This document shows positions 1 through 10,640 of a stretch of DNA of 64,000 nucleotides, in pieces. Under the pieces are notes generated by a model. That model ran no database searches. It was not told the origin of the DNA and saw only the letters and a program-made list of their open reading frames with translations. The DNA comes from Acanthacorydalis orientalis (taxonomy: Eukaryota; Arthropoda; Insecta; Megaloptera; Corydalidae), in contig CM068313.1 of NCBI GenBank assembly GCA_034766995.1, positions 35,695,996-35,759,995 on the forward strand, read 5' to 3'. How positions within the stretch are numbered: position 1 is the first letter of the stretch; the number at the start of each line of letters is the position of its first letter. The position numbers were made by a program, and so were the translations under genes.

Positions 1-392
1 ATGGAAATAAAGAATTAAAAATAAATATGTTATCCCCCATTTAGTATTTTAGTTCAATTGTATTTTAGTTTTGTATTGAATTAAAATAATAAATAAAAAA
101 ATAACATTTCTTTTTTAATCCTTACGTCCTCAATACTTCTTTTATAATATTTTTCGATGAAACAATAAAAATATCAATACTCAGAAAATAATCAGTTTGA
201 TAATTTCTCTAATTTTTTTTTACAATATTGATTTATATTTGGATTTAAACTTTTTGTTGTTTAGTCGAATATCTAAAGTTGCAGTTAATTGACTCCTATT
301 TTATTATTTATTTCTACCAAAGTTGGAAATCTAGTTTCAAAATGTCAATAATATAGTTCTGACATTGTGGCTATAATTCATTTTCAGATACA
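1..392. other. AT-rich noncoding DNA, nothing recognised
   Basis: No long open frame, RNA gene or transposon end was seen here. It precedes the first copy of the long-inverted-repeat MITE family. Confidence 0.6.
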
Positions 393-640
393 TTTTTCAT
401 GCATTCCATAAACCATAAAACGTTTCCGATTAAAAATTTTCAATAATTGATTATTGATCATTTTTTAATTTACTTGTGCGAATTTCAATAGCAATTTCGT
501 CATAGTCAGGGGGCCGAGGTATTGAGAAATCCAAATTTTCTGTAACTTTATGTAATTATATATTATATAATAAATAATGTTCTTCTGTAACGCTCTGAGG
601 ATGATGTTTGTTTAGATTCAGTAATAATAAAATTTATCCT
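393..640. mobile_element. Diverged, partial copy of a long-inverted-repeat MITE family (copy 1)
   Basis: The left side matches the left inverted repeat of the copies at 9048-9345 and 53214-53507. In order it has a TTTTTCAT...ATTCCA...AAACCATA stretch, then GTTTCCGATTAAAAATTTTC, AATAATTGATTATTGATC, and a core of the form GCGAATTTCAATAGCAATTTC. The CTCTGAGGATGATG segment near 594-606 matches the CTCTGAAGATATGAT and CTCTAGGAATGATG segments of the other two. The right inverted repeat is not convincingly present, so this copy is truncated or badly diverged. It has no coding potential. The boundaries are approximate. Confidence 0.5.
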
Positions 641-1983
641 GCTAAAGTTTACAATTGTTATTTTTATTGAAATAAAAACACTTTTATGAAATTTATTTTG
701 ATGACTAAAATTATTAAAATTATATAAAGCATTATTCGTACAGTTTTCAGTAATAAAGGCAATACTACAGAAATTAAATTTCTCTTATTTTTATTCATGC
801 CAACTCGTTTTTTTTTGCAAACGAGTGATATAATGGCGTTCTATGAATATTTAATGTTGTACTTACTTTTTGTGCATTGATTTTCATCCTCAATTACAGA
901 GTGTGCTCCAATAAACCTTTTATATCGATATTTCGATATAAAACATTGAATGAACACAGAAATGTAATTGTAGTAAACAGTTCGAGATAGAATATTGACT
1001 TTTAATTATATATCTGCGGTAAATACACCGCGTATCTGCTCATTACATGTCTGTACGCATTTCGATATATTTGAACGAGCAGATTTTGAAAATTATGGTA
1101 TGAGTTATGAAGTGGAATGAAAAACATGTATTTAAATTTAATTACGTTTTTTTATGTTAATTCTCCTATAATTATTATGTCATTTTTATTCATTATAATT
1201 ATTATTTACTCATTTTAATGAGTATTCAATAAAATATAATAAAATGTTGTTTAACTGATGATTTCGTATTTACTTATACCTATTTTTTTATAATTTTATT
1301 TTGTTAAGACATTCTGTTCACATAGTTCTATTTTTCTAATTTTAAGTAAAGATGACAATGAAATAGGTTTTAGTTCTATAAAAAGTTCTTCATGAAAGTG
1401 ATTTACTTTGGATTTTGCATTCGTGCGACGCGCTCGTTATTATGCTGAAGAAGAATCGTTTGTGCATTAAGGCAAACTTTTCAATTTCGTGCCTCAATTT
1501 CGTCAAAGTGTTATTGGTAAATCTTGTTAGTAGTTAGTCGTTACGCATGCCGTTTTGTTTTATTTTTATCCTACTTTATTGGATGTTCATCTTAATATAA
1601 TAAGAACGGATTAATTGGTTTTTAGAGAAGATAATTTCTACGCCTGTGTTTTAAGGAAGGCGTTTTTTTTTGTTTTTCGTTAAACGTTTAAATATATTTT
1701 TTTTGTTTATTTTATATACTGAGTTTTTCTTTAGTGAACAGACCCGTAAATAATAAAGCTTTTTAAATAGAATAAGACTGTATCTACTGAAGATAAACTC
1801 GCCACATGAAAACAATAAATAAAATTATTTAATATTAGTAATTGTAGTATTATGTAAAATAAGTTTTATAACTATTTGTTTTTTAATCGGGGGGTTAATG
1901 TTGATTGTATATATTTGTGTTTATTTGTAATTATTTCAAAATAAGTTCCGAAAACAATTATGAATTAAAATGTTTCTTGAATA
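641..1983. other. AT-rich noncoding DNA with one less AT-rich patch
   Basis: No gene was recognised. A patch at about 1420-1545 contains GTGCGACGCGCTCG and other CpGs and stands out from its surroundings. It gives no uninterrupted frame and I could not assign it to a family. Confidence 0.5.
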
Positions 1984-2548
1984 TTAGGTTGGTAGGAAAA
2001 TAATTTCGGTTTAGGACCTTCAAATTCATATACATTTTTCTTCATTAGCTGTTTTAAGTGGTTCAAAACTGTTCGATGACTAACGTCTAACTTTTATGTA
2101 AGCTCTCGAATTATTGTGTTTAGTTCTGATTCAACTAACGTCTTCAGTTGGTCGTTATAAACTAAAGAAAAACGCTCGCGACCTTCTTCATCTTCAAGGC
2201 TATTATCCCCAGTATGAAATTTTTGGATCCACCATTGCACTGTACGTTCCTTAACAGTACCCACACCAAGAGTATCGGTTAGTTTACGAGCAGCTTCTGT
2301 TGCTTTACCATCCGTTTTGAACTCATACACAAAATTGCTCTTATTTGCTTCTTTTCCATTTTTAATTCAGTAGCCTAATTTGAAGCAAAATTAATAATAA
2401 AACCAATGTCGATATTACCAAAATATAGACCGAAAAATGCGCTTTAAATTAATATTAATATGAACACAATAAAATGATACGTTCATTGAAAAAAATTAAT
2501 GTTAGAATTAAGAAAACAAAAACCGCAATTATTTTCCTACTAACCTAA
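1984..2548 (-). mobile_element. mariner element, internally deleted, DNA-binding domain only (copy 1)
   Basis: Both ends are present. The + strand starts TTAGGTTGGTAGGAAAATAA and ends ATTTTCCTACTAACCTAA, and TA flanks both sides, as expected of mariner target duplications. At 565 bp it is less than half the length of a full mariner. The minus strand encodes the paired helix-turn-helix N-terminus. An open stretch at 2094-2330 carries YEFKTDGKA, a TVKERTVQWW-type first-HTH motif and the LEDEEGR linker, followed by a stop and a degenerate second HTH. The reading then runs straight into the other terminal repeat, so the catalytic D,D34D domain is missing. Copies at 34434, 56995 and, further reduced, 28221 share this layout. 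It is non-autonomous. Confidence 0.88.
2094..2330 (-). pseudogene. mariner transposase N-terminal DNA-binding fragment
   Basis: This 78-codon open stretch lies inside the deleted mariner at 1984-2548. It resembles the first helix-turn-helix of Hsmar1/cecropia-like transposases: a KAxxxARKL helix, then VKERTVQWWIQKFHTGD, then the acidic LEDEEGRER linker. A TAA stop follows after RELT, cutting the second HTH. The usual GRGRP AT-hook-like motif reads GRERF here, so it has decayed. No DNA-cleavage residues are present. The product, if any, could at most bind the element's ends. Confidence 0.8.
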
Positions 2549-3099
2549 TACATACGTTAATAACATATATACATATACATGACCTATAATAAAACGAGAA
2601 GTATTTTAATTACAAAACGTTAATAATAGTCGTGATGCGCATAATTATTTCCTCTAGGAAGACACTAATTTTCTGCACAGATTTTGATGTATTCTGATGA
2701 TCATCACTTTAGGATACAAAATTCCAAACGTTTGCGTGCTGAATGTAATATACTACACAGATAACACTTTATAATATCATGTTTGCCTAAGGATAATTTA
2801 AGAATATTAATTATGCATTTATCATTAACTTTCGAATTCACATACCGCCTCTTTTCCTTATGTTATAAATATTCAGATTAATACGCTACAGAAATATTTA
2901 TGCGCTATAAACAATTTTAATAACATTGACGAATCAACATTTTAATAACTATTCATATAAAAATAGAATAATGTTGTAGTGAAATTTTAAAGACTTGATT
3001 TCTAAAAAAATATTTCTTTTTTTGTATTTATGAAATTGTTTCGAAATTAGAATCAATTTTAGAACATTAAATTTGTAACACATGGAAGTTCTTTTATAC
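2549..3099. other. AT-rich noncoding DNA, nothing recognised
   Basis: No motif or frame beyond background was seen. The open frame crossing 2949-3383 on the minus strand is AT-rich read-through of the compound microsatellite. Confidence 0.6.
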
Positions 3100-3147
3100 T
3101 CTTTCTCTCTCTCTCTCTCTCTCTCTCCGTTACACACACATACACAA

Positions 3148-3178
<31 letters not shown>
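3100..3178. repeat. Compound microsatellite (CT)n-(CA)n-(TA)n
   Basis: A CT tract is followed by CA with interruptions and then pure TA. It explains the repetitive predicted peptides ([16 protein letters not shown]) on both strands. Confidence 0.95.
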
Positions 3179-3880
3179 ACAAATATATTTTTTTAAAATT
3201 TTGTGTGAGCACTGAAAAAAATTCTCTTCTCTCGTTCTCTGTAGATAATTGCTTTTCATCTAAATATACGTAATCCAAAATCAAAATGAATAGTAAGCAA
3301 ATCATCGAATATTTTATAAAGAAAATTTTTTTGCAGTGTATGGTAAATTTTATAAGTGAAAGTGAATTTACACAATGTACCAAAATGATAATTATATATT
3401 TTTAATTGTCATTTAATTAAAATAACTTGAAAATTAGACAAGTTACACAATAAAAAACCTATATTAAAATTTGTTGTAATGGAATATTAACGAATATTTT
3501 TAGTTTTGACACAGAAAAAAAATTTCTATATAAATCTAATCAGAAATTAATAAAATGTAAAATTCAGTAAAAAGCATACTTATTGTCAAATGTCAGTCTA
3601 TTGAATTGAAACGCAGAAGTTGTGTACTTTTTTTATTAGCAAATATTTAATCTTTTGTCAATTAAAACGAACATATGGTGATAAAAATGCACTTGAAATA
3701 TATTTGTTTAAAGTACAGTTCATACCCTACAAAAGAAATAACCAAGAATTGTTAAAAATAAAAGTCACGTCAACTCAATCAACAATTGACGACCGTAAAT
3801 TCCTAATCATGGTACTATTTTATATCAGTTACGTAAAATAAATAATCTACAAGTCAACTTATGCATATTAATATCGCTTT
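3179..3880. other. AT-rich noncoding DNA, nothing recognised
   Basis: A 73-codon frame at 3620-3841 (+) has no recognisable motif and no neighbouring splice or promoter support. I treat it as chance. Confidence 0.55.
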
Positions 3881-3884
3881 AATA

Positions 3885-4090
3885 CTTTGGAACAACTCGC
3901 TGAATCTGATTTTCGAATTTATAACGAGGAGGGTACCGTGCACTGATGCTCTCAAAACAGATTTCACGAATACTCAATCACAAGAGGAGGGAGCGCACGA
4001 GAGCGTCCATTTGAATTTGGACAACCTTTATCACTTTTGAATAACTCGCACTCAATCGTCTGAATTCATTTTGAAGTTAAAATGGCTCTG
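3885..4090. repeat. Less AT-rich patch with an imperfect internal direct repeat
   Basis: Two related segments lie about 140 bp apart: ACTTTGGAACAACTCGCTGA at about 3883 and ACTTTTGAATAACTCGCACT at about 4034. Each is followed by a TCTGA-TTC-type stretch. Between them is a purine-rich GAGGAGGGAGCGCACGAGAG segment. A loosely similar AATTGGATAACTCGCC lies at about 7671-7686. The family is unknown. Confidence 0.5.
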
Positions 4091-4332
4091 ATACATTTCC
4101 ACATTGTTAGCTATCGTCGATATCATCTATATTTAAATTATGTATGTCGAAATAAAAGTAGTAATGTAAAATATATGGATGTGAACCGATATAAATCAAT
4201 TGGAAAATATATTCTGATTCATGTTAAATAAATTATCACAAGTACATTCGTTCGAAATGGATTTTAAATGTGATTTACGCTTTTATTTAAATTCATATTC
4301 ATACTATTCAATATTCCCTCAATTTACAAATT

Positions 4333-4334
<2 letters not shown>

Positions 4335-4370
<36 letters not shown>
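4335..4370. repeat. (TA)n microsatellite
   Basis: Pure TA, directly abutting the left end of the MITE at 4371. Confidence 0.95.
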
Positions 4371-4372
<2 letters not shown>

Positions 4373-4552
4373 TGATTCAATTTAGGCTTCTACATGGAAG
4401 TATTAAGTAGGGGAGCAGAGGTTAAGACGAGTCATATTTAGTTCAATACTAAAATAGAATTGTACTAAAACACTAAATGGAGAATAACATGTTTTTTTTT
4501 TTAATTTTTTGTTTTTTTAATACTTTTGTGTGGAAGCGTAAGTTGAATCTCC
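4371..4552. mobile_element. 182-bp MITE with TA target duplication
   Basis: The left end, after a TA, reads GGTGATTCAATTTAGGCTTC and continues TACATGGAAGTATTAA. The reverse complement of the right end reads GGAGATTCAACTTACGCTTC and continues CACACAAAAGTATTAA. The inverted repeats are therefore about 36 bp with a handful of mismatches, and TA flanks both sides. The interior holds poly-T and no frame. TA duplication fits a Tc1/mariner-superfamily MITE. The parent element is not in this window. A GGTGATGATTGAATTTAGGA stretch at 11726 resembles one end. Confidence 0.82.
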
Positions 4553-4554
4553 TA

Positions 4555-5737
4555 TATATATATACACATACATACATACACTTTTTCTTTTTTGTTCTGT
4601 ATCCTTTAGCATTTTTAATATTATCTCCTGATAGATAAGAAAGTATAGTAAAATATTAATATATTAACGTTCTCAAATCTGTGTAACGTATAATTTATAT
4701 TTCCTGGTATGAAGATAAAGTGTGTATATAGTATTATTTAAATGAAAATGTTGAGAAAATGTACATATTTGAGTATGCGAATTATACAGATAAAGATATT
4801 CACAAAGATAGTAATTTTATTATTTGATACATGTTCTTTGACTTTAATTTTTGTCAGTGAAATGTATTCAAAACTGGTTAATAATTTATATATATATATA
4901 TATATATATTCTTGTCTGTTTTTAGAAAGTGGTGTTAATTTATCAATAATATATTAAAACATGCTGTAGACCAAAATTGTTTAATATAATTATATGAAAC
5001 ACATTATTTCTCTATTTATAATTCCAAGAATTGTTTTGTTTGATTTTTTTTTTGAAATTAAAAATGATAAATTATATTATATTTTAAATATACTTTAAAT
5101 TTTTCAGATATCGAAGCATATTAATTACAATAAAAAATCTATACGAGAAAATATAAACATGAAAATAAACTGAAAAACCGTATACTAGATTGGTAATCGA
5201 TAAGGGAATAAATAGAATTTATTTTTTTTCATCGAAATATTTAAGAATTGAAAAATGTGGATAAAATTTTTATACTTTCCATATTGATAGATTTGGACGT
5301 ATACTGATGGATTTATATTCTATTCTAAGTACAATACGAAAATAATTTAATTTCGATATACAGAATTAATATAATTAAAAACAATCTCGTTTTTTGGTTG
5401 TTGATTGATTTGTAATCTTTTTTAAATCAGGTTATAAAATTTTATACATGTCTACTTATGTGAAACGGTTGTATTTTGTAATTTAATTTTTTTTGAAGAT
5501 TAATAATTTTTTGACGCTTATTGTGGTTTAGTTTTAATTAAATTTTTTTTTAATTACAATGTATCTTTCAGTATTTTAGCAGTAATTATAAAAGAATTTT
5601 GTAGTGTATATATTACGTTATATTTATTTTAACTATAGTTTTTTTTTGCAATACTTGAATTCATTTCTTGACAAGTATCAACAAATACTTAAGTCTTAAA
5701 ATCTTTGTCATTTATTGAATGCGATGAGTGATTACAT
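4555..5737. other. AT-rich noncoding DNA
   Basis: Only short microsatellite tracts (4555-4580, 4886-4909) and poly-A/T runs were seen. No gene was recognised. Confidence 0.6.
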
Positions 5738-5738
5738 G

Positions 5739-5760
5739 TGTTGACATAAAAATGTCAACA
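5739..5760. repeat. Short perfect hairpin
   Basis: TGTTGACAT and ATGTCAACA form a perfect 9-bp stem around an AAAA loop. No flanking element is recognised and it may be chance. Confidence 0.6.
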
Positions 5761-5967
5761 TTGATAAGCAAAATACTATATTAAATATTTACTTTTAAGT
5801 TCGTAATGTTTGACAAAGTATTGTTATTATTTTATACGAAAAAAGTGTTTGTAAATATTAAGTGAATTTTCTAATACAAATGTTTACTTATCGTGGGAGA
5901 TTACATTGTCGAATACCATTTATTATGTGTGTTGATAAACATGATTTATATGTTTAACAGAATATGT

Positions 5968-5983
5968 ACACACACACACACAC

Positions 5984-6057
<74 letters not shown>
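5968..6057. repeat. Compound (CA)n-(TA)n microsatellite
   Basis: A short CA tract, a GTAC interruption, and then about 70 bp of uninterrupted TA. Confidence 0.95.
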
Positions 6058-6060
<3 letters not shown>

Positions 6061-6405
6061 ACACGTGTACATGTCCATATTTGTAAGTAAATATATATAA
6101 AAAATAGTTTATTCGATATTTAAAATTGTTAAAAAGTTTAGATTTTATTAAAAAAATTATTTATTAATCGTACTTGTTGTTTACCTACTTCTCCTACATC
6201 TGTTTTGATATTTTCTTATAAACCATTGTGTTTGAAAAAGTACGTATAGAAATAGATACATATTTTTCAATCACTAAATTATTCTTTATTAATGGGTACA
6301 TTTGTCTATATATGCATGACACGTTTTGTATCATAAAAATAGCCTTATAATGGTATATTGGAAGTTATTTAACATCTTGACATACGAATTAATTGAAATT
6401 CGATG

Positions 6406-6812
6406 TGACCAAGGATATTATTTATTTTTCAGCTTGATAGGTTTGAAAGAAAAGCTGAAACAAAAATGGACAAAATTGGCTCACAGAAAGTGCTCCTTCG
6501 CCATGAAAATGCGCCGTTCCATAAATCGACCGTCGCAATGACAAAATTGCACCAATTAGGTTTCGAATTGATTTCTCATCCGCTCTATTCTCCGGACTTG
6601 GCCCCATGCGACTTTTTCCTCTTCCCAAACTTGAAAGTTTGGCTCGATGGGAAGAAATTCTCTTCGAATGAGAATGTCATCGCCACCATCAGTGCGTATT
6701 TTGTAGAGTCGCTGGACCAAGTGTGTAGCTCTCAATAGAGATTATGTTGAGAAATAAAATCATTTTTCACAAAAAACTTGCTTTTTTATCATAAGTATCA
6801 AACGACTCTCGT
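6406..6812 (+). pseudogene. mariner transposase, 5'-truncated catalytic remnant (family B, copy 1)
   Basis: Two frames carry one decayed transposase. The first has LKEKLKQKW-type residues up to about 6490. The second (6466-6738) holds LRHENAPFH, HQLGFELISHP and YSPDLAPCDFFLFPNLK. A lost base in a short A run near 6485 explains the frame change. The second acidic residue of the D,D34D triad reads Glu (HEN rather than HDN). The third Asp follows with exactly 34 residues between. The 3' end reads AAGTATCAAACGACTCTCGT, the terminal inverted repeat shared with copies at 48538 and 62262. The N-terminal half, first catalytic Asp and 5' end are missing. It is inactive. Confidence 0.85.
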
Positions 6813-6949
6813 ATATATATAAGGTGTGTGTGTGTACAAATAGTTGAAGGCAGTAAAATAGATCATTGTTTGGTCGTTTAAATAATAATGCAATGTTAAA
6901 AGTTTCATTATGAGATACCTGATTTATATTTGATATTCGTATGATTTTG

Positions 6950-7690
6950 AATATTTAAAATAGAAATTGCCGAACGATCTTAATGTTCGAAACGGACATT
7001 TGTCTAGACGGCGTTCTTTCAAACCACTCCTAGTGTTGGAATGTGAACTGGCTGTGTGTGATCCAGCCGTGCAGCATTATAATAATAATGATATTTTAAA
7101 AATGACAGCGACATAAGTTGAATACTTGAGAGCGCACGTCGCATACCTTCATTGATTATCAAGATAATCTACATAGATCGTGTCGGTCCAGACTTTTTCG
7201 ATTGTCCAACGCGCCGCTACTGGAATATACCTACATTTTTTTTTTGTTCGTCGGGTGTATTGTTTTCGATTAACATCACTGACATACATTATTCGACGTT
7301 CGTACATTTGTGCTGGAACAATTAACATACGTGTGGGTCGATGAATGAAACGTCCGACAAAGCAAACTCGACATGTTTAATACATGACTAGTTTCGCGCG
7401 CCTTGTACATTCGAAAACATTATTTTCGTTGCCTCGAACGCACATTTCACTGTAAATCACAACGTTCGCCATTTATCGTGATTCAGGTCAGCCGTAACGG
7501 TCCACCGTAAATGATGTGTAGCGCATTACATATATTAAAAGGATGTTCCGCCGAAAAATGTTGATATAAAAGGCATCCGATTCTGTCGACATCCATTACT
7601 CGCAGCCGACGAATTTCATAAAAGAACTGTGCTTAGATGCGTTTATACGCTCAATCTGTCCGATACGTTCAATTGGATAACTCGCCAAAA
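6950..7690. promoter_or_regulatory. CpG-bearing island with TATA-like box, possible promoter or enhancer
   Basis: This stretch is clearly less AT-rich than its surroundings, with many CpGs and no microsatellites. It also lacks a convincing coding frame. A TATA-like GATATAAAAGGC lies at 7562-7573, and the roughly 30 bases downstream (CATCCATTACTCGCAGCCGA) are non-repetitive. No transcript evidence is available. It could instead be a conserved enhancer, an exon of a noncoding RNA, or an unrecognised transposon fragment. Confidence 0.35.
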
Positions 7691-8109
7691 GACTTTTTAT
7701 GTTTCATATTAAATTAATTCTATTTTTTTTGATATGAGAAGATCTTGCAGAAACGTTTTTTAAAAAGATGATCGTATTTTTCCATGTTATGTTCAAAGTT
7801 GCTCCTCAGTTTTCTATTACCTACTTACGAATTAAATCTAGGTTAATTATGATTCCATATCCTACCAACTATTGATTACAAATCTATTTGTAAAAGACTA
7901 AAATAAATATATACGGTACATTTGTTATCCTGAGTGTAAAGTGAAAATCGTTATATTTAAAATCGATTGTTAACAAATATAAAACATTCCATGTTTTCTG
8001 AAAAAAAAATACTTATTATTTTTGTTCTCGTATATATTTGTTAAGGATATTTCAGAGTTTTTTTTGTGTTTTTCACAATGACATGCAACTACTTATTAAT
8101 GTCAATAAT

Positions 8110-8111
<2 letters not shown>
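7691..8111. other. AT-rich noncoding DNA, nothing recognised
   Basis: No frames or repeat ends were seen. Confidence 0.6.
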
Positions 8112-8179
<68 letters not shown>

Positions 8180-8196
8180 ATGTGTGTGTATATATG
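8112..8196. repeat. Compound (CT)n-(TA)n-(TG)n microsatellite
   Basis: About 30 bp of CT, about 30 bp of TA, then an interrupted TG tract. The overlapping Ser/Leu and Tyr/Ile peptides on both strands are artefacts of it. Confidence 0.95.
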
Positions 8197-8334
8197 TCGA
8201 AATTTTTTCCGGGCGCACCTACACTTCCAAAACATACACAAAATTCCATTTTTACACCATTCAACATCCAGACATATGCGAGTCAACGCCTAGGCGAGGC
8301 ACCGCGACTTAAACTGAAATATTGTGCACTTTAG
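8197..8334. other. Unassigned less AT-rich patch
   Basis: It contains CCGGGCGCACC at the left and GCCTAGGCGAGGCACCGCGA at the right. The composition suggests a decayed transposon end, but I found no matching inverted partner. Confidence 0.35.
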
Positions 8335-9047
8335 TATTAATGGTACTACTGTTCTAAAATGCATATCAATAAATTCTTTCTTTCTCTTTCTTTCATATAT
8401 GTCGATTGTGGAAAAGAATTAAAAAAAAACTTTCGCATACATTTAATTAAAGTAATTAATTAACCGTTATGGTGTTTATGGTTTACTTTAAATTTTTATT
8501 TTTGGAATAAATTATTGATTTTATTTGAGAAGTGTATTTTTTTCTTCAAAGTAAATTATTATAAGTCGAAAAATTTCAGAAATGTGATAATCATATTTTA
8601 TATGATAAAACATATTTTTTATTTTAGCGAAATAATGAAATTTTATTTTCCTGTTCCTGAAATTTTCTGGTTTTATTTTAAAGGCCGAATATCGTAAACC
8701 GACAAATAGCCTTAAAACTGGTATTTTTTAAACAAAATATAATATGATTTTTAAGTATTTTTTTGCTTTCTAAGCATAGACAGTATTTATACATTCATAT
8801 TCAGATAAAATTTACTTAATATTTATTAAATTTACAGTTATTTATTTTAAATTTCTAATCTGATTTCCTACAATATAAATAAAATATCACACGATAGTTT
8901 ACTTCGATGGTACAATCATATTGTATATTGAAGATAAAATTAAATGAAAAAGCACATGATTGATGTTGCATCCATTGACTTAAAGAATACAATTTAAAAC
9001 AATACAATTTTTGCACTATAGTTAAATTCACTTTCACAAATGAATTT
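8335..9047. other. AT-rich noncoding DNA, nothing recognised
   Basis: Short frames at 8515-8697 (+) and 8855-9052 (-) have no recognisable motif. Confidence 0.55.
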
Positions 9048-9345
9048 TCCATTCATCCTACAAACGACAAAACTATTTTTGGATCAAAAATATTTAATAA
9101 TTGATTTTCAATCATTTTTGATTATTTCTATGCATATTTCGATGGCGAAGTTATCGTATTTCCAGCGTTAAGCCACAGAAAAATCTTTTCTTTTCTACCT
9201 TTTTTTGTAAAGTTTTATTTTGTATCTTAGAGCTCTGAAGATATGATATTGTTAGCGAAATGCACATAATCAACAATCAAAAATGAAGAATAATCATTTA
9301 CTGAATATTTTTGATCAGAAAAAATGTGTTTTTGGGGCGAGTGAA
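9048..9345. mobile_element. Long-inverted-repeat MITE (copy 2)
   Basis: The inner left arm reads GATCAAAAATATTTAATAAT and continues TGATTTTCAATCATTTTTGATT. The reverse complement of the right arm reads GATCAAAAATATTCAGTAAA and continues TGATTATTCTTCATTTTTGATT. The arms extend outward with weaker matching. The core has GCATATTTCGATGGCGAAG, GCGTTAAGCCACAGAAAAAT and an AGAGCTCTGAAGAT segment, all matched in the 53214-53507 copy. It encodes nothing recognisable. The frame starting at 9283 runs out of the right arm and is probably chance. Confidence 0.72.
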
Positions 9346-9608
9346 CATTTATTTGAATATAACTTGAACACAACATCTATTATGTTGTTTAATACTTTAA
9401 TATTATTTTTTTTTTTTAATTTTGATTATCCATTTATCCATCTACGGATAATCAATATCATATCTCTTTCAATTTTCTTCAATTTGAACAATGAAATGTT
9501 TTTTGCACATTCATAATGCTTTTTCTGGTATTTACTTTTATGTAACCTCATAACTTTCCTTTTCTTATTAATGGAAACATAACTTATTTTAATGCTGATA
9601 TTGTTTTG

Positions 9609-9925
9609 TTAACCCTTAGCAGACCAATGCCGCAATATATACTTTTACTTATTAGGTCGAATGGCGTGTACATTGCGACAAAAAATCATTTTATCATTTT
9701 CATCATTGTTAATGTTGTTGTCTTTTCATTTAACACGTTAAGTGCTCTACGTTGGTTCCTTTTAGTTAATTCATTTCCATTCGTTATCTGTATTTTCACT
9801 AAAAATAAATATTTTTTTCTTCATACCTGATCCTAAATCATTAGCGGATAATTTTTCTTCGTATAAAAATTGCTTGGACCCAGCGGTAAGCAAACATAAA
9901 ATACTTCTGAACCTTTAAGGGTTAA
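9609..9925. mobile_element. piggyBac-like MITE with TTAA ends
   Basis: The left end is TTAACCCTTAGCAGACC and the right end is CCTTTAAGGGTTAA, giving TTAA target sites outside short CCCTTA/TAAGGG inverted repeats. TTAA duplication with CCCT-type ends is diagnostic of piggyBac-like elements. The interior has no transposase. The inverted repeat is short, so the call rests mainly on the symmetrical TTAA-CCCT boundary. A 74-codon frame at 9606-9830 is not recognised. Confidence 0.6.
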
Positions 9926-10067
9926 TATATTTTCATTACGAATTACAATAGTAAAACTTTTTGTAAATAGCTTCACAGAGGTACAAAAAACAGTTTAATT
10001 TTTATATTCATTTATATTTTTCGTTTAGCTGGATAGCTTAAATTAAATTTTTTTTAAAAAATATAAA

Positions 10068-10071
<4 letters not shown>

Positions 10072-10100
<29 letters not shown>
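10072..10100. repeat. (TA)n microsatellite
   Basis: Pure TA. Confidence 0.95.
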
Positions 10101-10106
<6 letters not shown>

Positions 10107-10299
10107 ACAAATCTTGTTGAAGTAAAATGAAAAAAATGTGTATGGTAAACAATATTGAAAGATTGAAAAGTTCATTGTATTTGTTCTTTAAAAAGAGTTT
10201 CTGTGCAGTCAATTTATATTCAGCAGCTACAAAAAAAAATATTACAGTACTAGTTTAAGAATTTACAATTCAAGTTTACGAATATATTCAAGATGATTA

Positions 10300-10640
10300 C
10301 CATCAGCATTCGAGCACTATTATGTTTCAGAGACGATATAGTATAAGATATACTTCAAAGTCCCCACGGGTAAAATACTGTCTGTATTGCAGTCGTGGTA
10401 CGATGAGAATATCCTCAGTTTCCTCCTTCGAACTATCCATCTTACATGTACGTGACCATTGAGGCAACCCTCCAAATTGCAATGGTAATGCACGGGTGCT
10501 CCGTCTTGCTGAAAGTAAAAACATTCTTGCTACACGTACCGCTGATGAATAGTAAACATAATGTTTTCATGTAGTATCTTTAATGGTACATGCGGCCAAT
10601 AATTTCGTTTCCGTTGTGACATTTTCGAATAACGTATACA
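10300..10640 (-). pseudogene. Tc1/mariner-superfamily transposase relic (FQQDGAP motif)
   Basis: On the minus strand at 10495-10514 the sequence reads FQQDGAP followed by HYHCNLEGCLN and a VRWIVRRR stretch. This matches the second catalytic Asp region (QQDGAPPH...LN...RWIGRRG) of Tc1/mariner-superfamily transposases from arthropods. Further on, a WGTLKY-like stretch fits the region after the third acidic residue. Frames shift several times and the 65-codon frame at 10327-10524 is in the wrong phase for most of the motif. No ends were located. It could belong to the same lineage as the N-terminal fragment at 15396-15655. Confidence 0.55.

Noticed and set aside
2949..3383. 144-codon minus-strand open frame
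   Set aside because: Its middle is the (CT)/(CA)/(TA) microsatellite, the rest is AT-rich Ile/Phe/Lys sequence without a motif, and a second frame overlaps it.
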